Shown here in pieces: positions 14,705 to 19,305 of a stretch of 19,305 nt of DNA (its first letter is position 1; each line of letters begins with the position of its first letter). The notes beneath the pieces were generated by a model. The model ran no database searches and was not told the origin of the DNA. It saw nothing but the letters and a program-made list of their open reading frames with translations. The position numbers were made by a program, and so were the translations under genes. This DNA is from FW021-bin31 sp964558275. GTDB lineage: Bacteria; Bacteroidota; Bacteroidia; Chitinophagales; Chitinophagaceae. The stretch spans positions 1 through 19,305 of the forward strand of contig CAZLDH010000044.1 in the NCBI GenBank assembly GCA_964558275.1. Reading direction: 5' to 3'.

Positions 14705-16339
14705 ATGACCAATAGAATTTCTTTATTCATAAGTCTATTCATTGCATCAACGTTGTGGGTAAATCATGCACAAGCACAACAACAAAAGGATAGTATTACT
14801 CAACAAACCATTGATATCTACAATATTTATCAACCGGAATTACCGGCAGCTGCCAAAATAGATCTCAACGCCGGTCTGCCTAATGGAGAAGAAACTAAAC
14901 CTAACCTAATTTATAGCATTCCTTCACAAAATCTAAACTTTTCTTACAGTCCCATTCCATTACAACCCTTGGCGATGGGAATAGATACTTCCTACTACTC
15001 TCTTTATAACAATTACATTAAAGTTGGTTACGGAAATCATAGTACACCACTTATACAATTGGGTTTAAGTAATGGGAATAGACTACCATTACAATTAGGA
15101 TTAAATTTTAATCATATTTCATCAAAAGGTGATATTGAGCATCAGCAGTTCAGCAAAACAAACCTGCTACTACACGGAAAATACTTTTCTCCTACCCATG
15201 CTCTTCATGTTGAAGCAGGATACAACAGAAATGGCACTCGCTTTTATGGATATGACCACGCTGTTCCGGTAAAAAATGAAGATAGTCTCAAACAGGCATA
15301 TAATAATATTGTTTTGAGAGTAGGATTACAAAATACAAAATCCAATAACTTACGAATTGACTATCAACCCGAGATTGAATTTTATAGCTATTTTGACAGA
15401 TTTAACCAATCCGAAACTTCTTTTTCTTTAGATATTCCGGCACAAAAATATATAGGTGAGGATATCTATATAGGTGTGGCTTTTGAAGCAGATTTATCAA
15501 AATTTAAAAATGACGATACCTCTTTTTCAAATAATATAGTCTCCATCAGTCCTTCCTTTAATATCGAAAAAAAGAAGTTTAAATTGCATGCAGGCGTTAC
15601 CCCTACATGGTCGCAAGGGGAATTTTATTTGTTACCCGACATTCTAAACGAAACCAATCTTTACGAAGATAAAATTATATTGAGTAGTGGTTGGCGGGTA
15701 TTTTTCAGTAAAGCCTCTTTTAAAAATATCACCGGAGAAAATCCATTTATAAAATCATTCCAATACATGCCCAACACAAGGGTAGCACAAAGATATACCG
15801 GAATAAAAGGAGCCATCAACAGTCACTTCACTTATAATGTCAAATTAGCTTCTGTTGACTTTTCCAATAAAGTATTATACCTCAACGATCCGGCTCACTA
15901 TAACAAATTTAATCTCCTGAGTGAAGAAAAAATAAAATCTTTTGAATTCCATGCTGAATTAGGCTATGCTTTGGGAGACCATTTCAACACCAAAATTAGT
16001 GGCAGCTGGTATAATTATTATGATCAGGAGACGGAAGCCAAACCTTGGGGAATGCGTCCGTTTATTTCTAATCTCTCTTTGCAATACAGCGGAATTAATA
16101 ATTTATCCCTGGGGGCAGGTCTATACGCAATGAGTGGCAGCTGGTATCAAGACAACATGGGAAAAGCGCACAAAACAGGAAGTGCATTTGATATAAATCT
16201 TAATGGGAGCTATGAAATAGGAAACCAATTCAGCATTTGGTTAAAAGCAGACAATCTTCTAAACAACCATTATCAAAGATGGAACAAATATCCCTCCATT
16301 GGGTTAAATGTATTAGGTGGTATTATGTTTAAATTCTAA
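14705..16339 (+). CDS. Outer-membrane beta-barrel protein, TonB-receptor-like but without a plug
   Basis: A 544-residue protein with a signal peptide (about 1-24, cleavage after AQA). A short Pro-rich segment follows (YQPELPAAAKIDLNAG, about residues 41-56), then a long run of alternating aromatic strands such as YIKVGYGNHSTPLIQLGLS. It ends in GLNVLGGIMFKF, with the terminal Phe expected by the BAM insertion machinery. The C-terminal strands resemble TonB-dependent receptors (LWLKADNLLNNHYQRW-type motif), but at this length there is no plug or carboxypeptidase-like domain. Transport may therefore be passive, or the barrel may be structural or an anchor. The ATG at 14705 is chosen because it starts the signal peptide; the frame runs open further upstream into the TPR gene. 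The 19-base spacing after the TPR gene indicates co-transcription and a likely partnership with it. Confidence 0.85.
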   Translation: MTNRISLFISLFIASTLWVNHAQAQQQKDSITQQTIDIYNIYQPELPAAAKIDLNAGLPNGEETKPNLIYSIPSQNLNFSYSPIPLQPLAMGIDTSYYSLYNNYIKVGYGNHSTPLIQLGLSNGNRLPLQLGLNFNHISSKGDIEHQQFSKTNLLLHGKYFSPTHALHVEAGYNRNGTRFYGYDHAVPVKNEDSLKQAYNNIVLRVGLQNTKSNNLRIDYQPEIEFYSYFDRFNQSETSFSLDIPAQKYIGEDIYIGVAFEADLSKFKNDDTSFSNNIVSISPSFNIEKKKFKLHAGVTPTWSQGEFYLLPDILNETNLYEDKIILSSGWRVFFSKASFKNITGENPFIKSFQYMPNTRVAQRYTGIKGAINSHFTYNVKLASVDFSNKVLYLNDPAHYNKFNLLSEEKIKSFEFHAELGYALGDHFNTKISGSWYNYYDQETEAKPWGMRPFISNLSLQYSGINNLSLGAGLYAMSGSWYQDNMGKAHKTGSAFDINLNGSYEIGNQFSIWLKADNLLNNHYQRWNKYPSIGLNVLGGIMFKF

Positions 16340-16384
16340 ATAATATTATTTAGTTTCGTTTTTTTTAACCAGCGATACCTCGTG

Positions 16385-17326
16385 ATGGATTCCGAACAAT
16401 TAAAAGATATATTGTTACTCATTAGTCAGATTCTCCAAAAAGGAGAATCCTGTTATCTTCCCGATATAGGTATTTTAAAAGCGACCTACCATCCTGCTAA
16501 AGAAAAGGATAATCATATTTTCCCTCCCCAAACCACCTTCTCCTTTATCCCAAAAGCAACTGAAGAAGAAAAAGCTGTGACCAAAAAATTAGTGATTCAT
16601 TTTCAGTTAACTGAAGAAAAAGCTAAAAAAACTTGGGAAGAAGCTTGTCAAAAAATCATACAAAGCCTTGAAAAAGGAACACCTGTAATCATTCCCGGAT
16701 TAGGAGAATTGAAGCAAAACAAAGAAGAAAATATTTCCTTTAAATCTTATACCTCTCCTTCACTTTATTCGCCTGTGGCGGAACAACAGATATCCATATC
16801 TGAAGAGGAAGAAATGGATTCCATCTCTAATGAAAAGAAAAGTAAATCCGTTTTATACACCCTTTTAATAATTGTAGTCATATTGTTGCTAGGCAGTTTT
16901 ATTTATTTCTATTATTTCGATACTTCCTTAAAACAAGTATTCAATAACTTTTCTAAAGAAGAAGATCCGGAAGAATTAGTAGAAAAACTAGACAGTACAC
17001 AACAGGCTTCAACAATAGATTCGGTAGCAAAAGTAAATAACACCCAATCTGAAAATGATTCTATTTTTTATGTAGTTATCTATAGAAAACACAATTCCAA
17101 GTCGGCAGCTATTGATGATTACAATCAGAAAACCGGTTGGGGATATCATGTAGAAATCTATACCAGAGACTCCACACACTTTTTAGTAGGCTATCCAATC
17201 TATTCCCTGCCGGAGGATACCACCAAGAACCTTGAGGAGAAACACCGAATATATCAAGGGCATACTTTCATCATTTATCCTAAAAAACAGGGATATCAAA
17301 AACTAACAATGCCTCCAAAGCAATAA
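16385..17326 (+). CDS. HU-CCDC81 and SPOR domain inner-membrane protein
   Basis: A 313-residue single-pass membrane protein. The cytoplasmic N-terminus (1 to about 125) looks like two consecutive HU-CCDC81-type domains (a divergent HU/IHF clade): residues 1-57 with GESCYLPDIGILKATY, and about 58-125 with KGTPVIIPGLGELKQ. An acidic linker follows (about 139-150). The transmembrane helix is at about 156-178 (LYTLLIIVVILLLGSF). A periplasmic acidic linker leads to a C-terminal SPOR-like domain (about 227-300; FYVVIYRKHNSKSAA to HTFIIYPK). SPOR domains bind denuded septal peptidoglycan. HU-type domains can bind DNA, but these divergent copies might bind protein instead. The ATG at 16385 is chosen over the GTG at 16382. 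It lies 45 bases after the barrel gene and is the last gene of the operon, converging on metZ. Confidence 0.85.
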   Translation: MDSEQLKDILLLISQILQKGESCYLPDIGILKATYHPAKEKDNHIFPPQTTFSFIPKATEEEKAVTKKLVIHFQLTEEKAKKTWEEACQKIIQSLEKGTPVIIPGLGELKQNKEENISFKSYTSPSLYSPVAEQQISISEEEEMDSISNEKKSKSVLYTLLIIVVILLLGSFIYFYYFDTSLKQVFNNFSKEEDPEELVEKLDSTQQASTIDSVAKVNNTQSENDSIFYVVIYRKHNSKSAAIDDYNQKTGWGYHVEIYTRDSTHFLVGYPIYSLPEDTTKNLEEKHRIYQGHTFIIYPKKQGYQKLTMPPKQ

Positions 17327-17328
17327 AA

Positions 17329-17353
17329 GTCTGCCCATAAAATAAGGACAGAC
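17329..17353 (-). terminator. Hairpin terminator shared by metZ and the HU-SPOR operon
   Basis: GTCTGCCC (17329-17336) and GGACAGAC (17346-17353) form a stem with a 9-base loop. On the minus strand the single non-Watson-Crick position becomes a U-G wobble and the stem is followed by TTTTATTG, so it works best as the metZ terminator. On the plus strand it has one C-A mismatch and a weaker T-run. It sits between two convergent genes. Confidence 0.7.
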
Positions 17354-17369
17354 CTACTGTTTTAATTAC

Positions 17370-18551
17370 TTATTTGCTATTAGCAAGTGCCTGGTCAATG
17401 TCTGCAATAACATCTTCCACATCTTCAAGACCTACAGAAACACGAATCAAGCCGGGTGTAATTCCTGTTTTTTGTCTTTCTTCTTCAGACAGTTTAGCAT
17501 GAGTAGTAGAAGCAGGATGGCTGGCAATAGAACGGACATCACCCAAGTTAGCTGTCACAGAAAGCATTTTCAGGCTATCCAGAAATTTCTTTCCCTGCGC
17601 AAGCCCCCCTTTCACTTCAAAACAAACCACACCGCCACCGGTCTTCATTTGCTTTTGAGCTAATTCATATTGCGGATGCGAAGACAAAAAGGGATATCTC
17701 GTATTAGCTACAGAATGGTTTTCAGCTAACCATTCTGCCAAAATCATTGCATTCTCTGCATGTTTTTCCATCCGAACAGTTAAAGTTTCTAACCCACTAC
17801 TCAGTAGCCAGGCATTAAAGGCCGATAAAGNNNNNNNNNNATTTCTGCAGAATGCAAATATTTCATCAACATACTTATGTGGCCCACAAACAACACCGCC
17901 CAGCGCACGTCCCTGCCCATCAATCCATTTAGTAGCAGAATGTATGATTAAATCTGCACCAAATTTCTTGGGTTGCTGAAAAATAGGAGAAGCAAAAGTA
18001 TTATCAACAACAAAGATTAAATCATGCGCTTTTGCAAAAGTACTCAGCAACGCTAAATCCGTCAGATCAAGTCCCGGATTAGAAGGTGTTTCAACATATA
18101 GTAATTTAGTTTCCGGACGTACCAATTTTTCAAGTACTTCAGGATTTCGCATATCAAAAAAAGAATGTTCGATTCCCCATTTAGGCAGATATCGCGTAAT
18201 CATAGAATGCGTAGAACCAAAGATAGCACTACCTGAGATAAGATGATCCCCGGCAGACAATAAACTCATAAATGTCGCAAAATTTGCACTCATTCCTGAA
18301 GCAGTAGCCATCGCAGCTTCGGTACCTTCCAGTACACACATTCGATTCTGAAACTCCGTTACCGAAGGATTAATAAATCGACTATAAATATTTGCTTGTT
18401 CTTCTCCTGCGAAGACAGCTCTCATTTCTTCTGCATTTTGATAGCAAAAGCTGGATGATAAATACAAAGGAGATACATGCTCCATGGAGGTTGTTCTAGG
18501 AACACGCGTACGAATAACCTCTGATGCGTTGTGACGCTTTTCTGATCCCAT
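17370..18551 (-). CDS. metZ: O-succinyl/O-acetylhomoserine sulfhydrylase (trans-sulfuration family)
   Basis: A 393-residue, PLP-dependent Cys/Met-metabolism enzyme (fold type I, gamma-family) that replaces the acyl group of acylated homoserine with sulfide to give homocysteine. IYSRFINPSVTEFQNRM (55-71) is the conserved tetramer/PLP-contact segment. TASGMSANFATFMSLL (83-98) follows, then SNPGLDL (157-163). HSATKWIDGQGRALGG (204-219) contains PLP-lysine Lys208 and the DGQGR form that favours MetZ over cystathionine gamma-synthase or lyase. Ten Ns at 17831-17840 blank residues 238-241; the frame is kept and the spacing fits the family's TGP[A/S] there. Acyl donor type is undecided from sequence. 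It has a complete promoter (18589-18620) and a terminator. The metX gene is nearby on the other strand, making a direct-sulfhydrylation methionine pathway. Confidence 0.93.
   Translation of the reverse strand: MGSEKRHNASEVIRTRVPRTTSMEHVSPLYLSSSFCYQNAEEMRAVFAGEEQANIYSRFINPSVTEFQNRMCVLEGTEAAMATASGMSANFATFMSLLSAGDHLISGSAIFGSTHSMITRYLPKWGIEHSFFDMRNPEVLEKLVRPETKLLYVETPSNPGLDLTDLALLSTFAKAHDLIFVVDNTFASPIFQQPKKFGADLIIHSATKWIDGQGRALGGVVCGPHKYVDEIFAFCRNXXXXLSAFNAWLLSSGLETLTVRMEKHAENAMILAEWLAENHSVANTRYPFLSSHPQYELAQKQMKTGGGVVCFEVKGGLAQGKKFLDSLKMLSVTANLGDVRSIASHPASTTHAKLSEEERQKTGITPGLIRVSVGLEDVEDVIADIDQALANSK
17831..17840. other. Ten-N gap inside metZ
   Basis: Exactly ten Ns within the metZ frame. The codons on either side read CRN and LSAFNAW, and the family normally has TGP plus a small residue between them, which is four codons. 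Ten Ns plus two known bases make twelve, so the gap length appears correct. The last codon is Nct, compatible with Ala or Ser. Confidence 0.95.
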
Positions 18552-18588
18552 CGAGAAATTATTTTTTTAACAAAAAATGGTATGACCG

Positions 18589-18620
18589 CAAAGGTACAAC
18601 TGAAATCCCAGTATAAACAA
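18589..18620 (-). promoter_or_regulatory. metZ promoter (TTG-N21-TACCTTTG)
   Basis: On the minus strand TTG (18620-18618), a 21-base spacer and TACCTTTG (18596-18589) match the Bacteroidota -33/-7 layout. Transcription should start near 18582, giving a leader of about 30 bases, too short for a riboswitch. Confidence 0.6.
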
Positions 18621-18644
18621 ACAAACCTGATTTCCTTATCCGAT

Positions 18645-19061
18645 TTACACCAACTTAGCTTCCCAGGATAATTCAGTCCCTGCCCTTCTCATCGTTTCGG
18701 CAATAGAACAATATTTTTTCATAGATAAATCAACTGCTTTTTGTGCTTTCTTTTCATCAATTTGTCCACTCAGCTCAAAAATCACATGTACTTTGCTCCA
18801 CAAAGCCGGCTCTTTATCCTTTTCACGTTCAGCATCCAATTCAATCTTTAAATCTTCTACTGTCTGTCGTTGCTTCTTCAAAATCAATAACACATCAACA
18901 GAAGCACATCCCCCCATTCCCATAATAAGCATACTCATCGGACGTACTCCTTGATTGCGTCCACCCACCTTTTCAGAAGCATCTATAGACACTTCATGAC
19001 CATCTTCATCCATGGCCTTCATATTAAAGGCATCATCGATTCTTTCTAATTTAATTTTCAT
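18645..19061 (-). CDS. OsmC/Ohr-family protein
   Basis: A 138-residue cytoplasmic protein of the OsmC/Ohr superfamily, typically thiol-dependent peroxidase-like or of unknown activity in the YhfA-like subgroup. Two cysteines sit where the family has its redox pair: Cys52 in MGGCASVDVLLILKK and Cys118 in KKYCSIAETMRR. The helix after Cys52 and the C-terminal strand ELSWEAKLV fit the fold, and the length is typical. The ATG at 19061 is used because the conserved part begins there (MKIKLERIDDAFNM). Extending the frame upstream to 19151 would add 30 residues overlapping the divergent metX promoter. It lies between metZ and metX. A link to sulfur metabolism is suggested only by position. Confidence 0.88.
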   Translation of the reverse strand: MKIKLERIDDAFNMKAMDEDGHEVSIDASEKVGGRNQGVRPMSMLIMGMGGCASVDVLLILKKQRQTVEDLKIELDAEREKDKEPALWSKVHVIFELSGQIDEKKAQKAVDLSMKKYCSIAETMRRAGTELSWEAKLV

Positions 19062-19110
19062 AATTTTACCTATTTCAACATATTTTTTTAAATAAAGATA
19101 AACAAAACCG

Positions 19111-19118
19111 TAGTTTTG
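19111..19118 (+). promoter_or_regulatory. -7 promoter box for metX
   Basis: TAGTTTTG is an exact TAnnTTTG match. The predicted start of transcription near 19125 leaves about 28 bases of leader before the TTG codon at 19153. No -33 TTG at usual spacing. The in-frame TAG that closes the metX frame upstream lies inside this box. Confidence 0.5.
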
Positions 19119-19152
19119 CAGCTCAATAACAGAAATTGCAATATACAACAAC

Positions 19153-19305
19153 TTGTCTTTTCATACCTATACATACCGAAAACCTTTTGTCCTTGAATCC
19201 GGAGAGGAAATGCCGGAAGTAACTGTTGGCTATCACACCTACGGGAAACTAAATGATGCCAAGGATAATGTAGTTTGGATATGTCATGCGCTCACAGCCA
19301 ATTCA
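19153..19305 (+). CDS. metX: Homoserine O-acyltransferase, N-terminal part (truncated by window edge)
   Basis: The last bases of the window encode the N-terminus of MetX, an alpha/beta-hydrolase-fold enzyme that acylates homoserine as the first committed step of methionine synthesis. From the proposed start it reads MSFHTYTYRKPFVLESG, then PEVTVGYHTYGKLND and NVVWICHALTANS, matching the family's FxLESG, YxTYG and WxCHALT blocks. The frame is open from 19114 but has no ATG before 19210, which is already past the conserved LESG. TTG 19153 is therefore the best start, consistent with the -7 box. The catalytic Ser, Asp and His lie beyond the right edge. Together with metZ it supports a direct-sulfhydrylation pathway. 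Confidence 0.85.
   Translation, partial: MSFHTYTYRKPFVLESGEEMPEVTVGYHTYGKLNDAKDNVVWICHALTANS

Noticed and set aside
18552..19152. A SAM riboswitch in front of metZ or metX.
   Set aside because: From the predicted transcription starts the leaders are only about 30 bases (metZ) and about 28 bases (metX), too short for any known SAM aptamer, and no paired-stem pattern was seen.
1..19305. Mobile elements, CRISPR arrays, tRNA or rRNA genes, prophage or defence genes.
   Set aside because: No transposase or integrase, no regularly spaced repeats, no cloverleaf or rRNA-like stretches were seen; the gene content is core metabolism and envelope.

Overview
This window looks like chromosomal core DNA from a low-GC member of the Bacteroidota, most likely near the Chitinophagaceae/Sphingobacteriia. 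Four things point there. The gene families are typical of the phylum: a fused gamma-alpha 2-oxoacid:ferredoxin oxidoreductase, an HU-CCDC81/SPOR membrane protein, a giant secreted TPR protein beside a plug-less outer-membrane barrel, and a histidine kinase with an HQLGTP H-box. Shine-Dalgarno sequences are essentially absent. Many genes have a Bacteroidota-type -7 box (TAnnTTTG) close upstream, four of them with a TTG about 17-21 bases further up. There are no rRNAs, tRNAs, CRISPR arrays, insertion sequences or phage genes. The assembly has two gaps: 100 Ns at 4000-4099 and 10 Ns at 17831-17840.

Layout. 1-2364 (minus strand): a class III PLP aminotransferase whose reading frame is broken by an in-frame TAA near its C-terminus, and a membrane histidine kinase. 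2365-2703: a divergent promoter region. 2704-3994 (plus): a GT2 glycosyltransferase and a 68-residue membrane protein, then the scaffold gap. 4121-11246 (minus): argS, korA, an E2 acyltransferase of a 2-oxoacid dehydrogenase, cinA and a hotdog-fold thioesterase. The last two form a tight pair; the others carry their own -7 boxes. 11247-11559: a divergent control region with a good plus-strand promoter, a perfect hairpin and a 7-codon upstream ORF. 11560-17326 (plus): a three-gene envelope operon made of a 1041-residue secreted TPR protein, a 544-residue outer-membrane barrel and an inner-membrane HU-CCDC81/SPOR protein. 17329-19305: methionine genes, with metZ on minus and the start of metX on plus, flanking an OsmC-family protein.

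How the genes work together. MetX acylates homoserine and MetZ sulfhydrylates the product, giving direct-sulfhydrylation homocysteine synthesis. KorA and the E2 are parts of two different 2-oxoacid oxidising systems, and neither has its partner subunits nearby. The TPR/barrel/HU-SPOR operon is the most interesting unit. Predicted topologies place one product at the outer membrane, one in the periplasm, and one crossing the inner membrane with an HU-like pair inside and a SPOR-like domain outside. This suggests, but does not prove, an envelope- or division-linked assembly.
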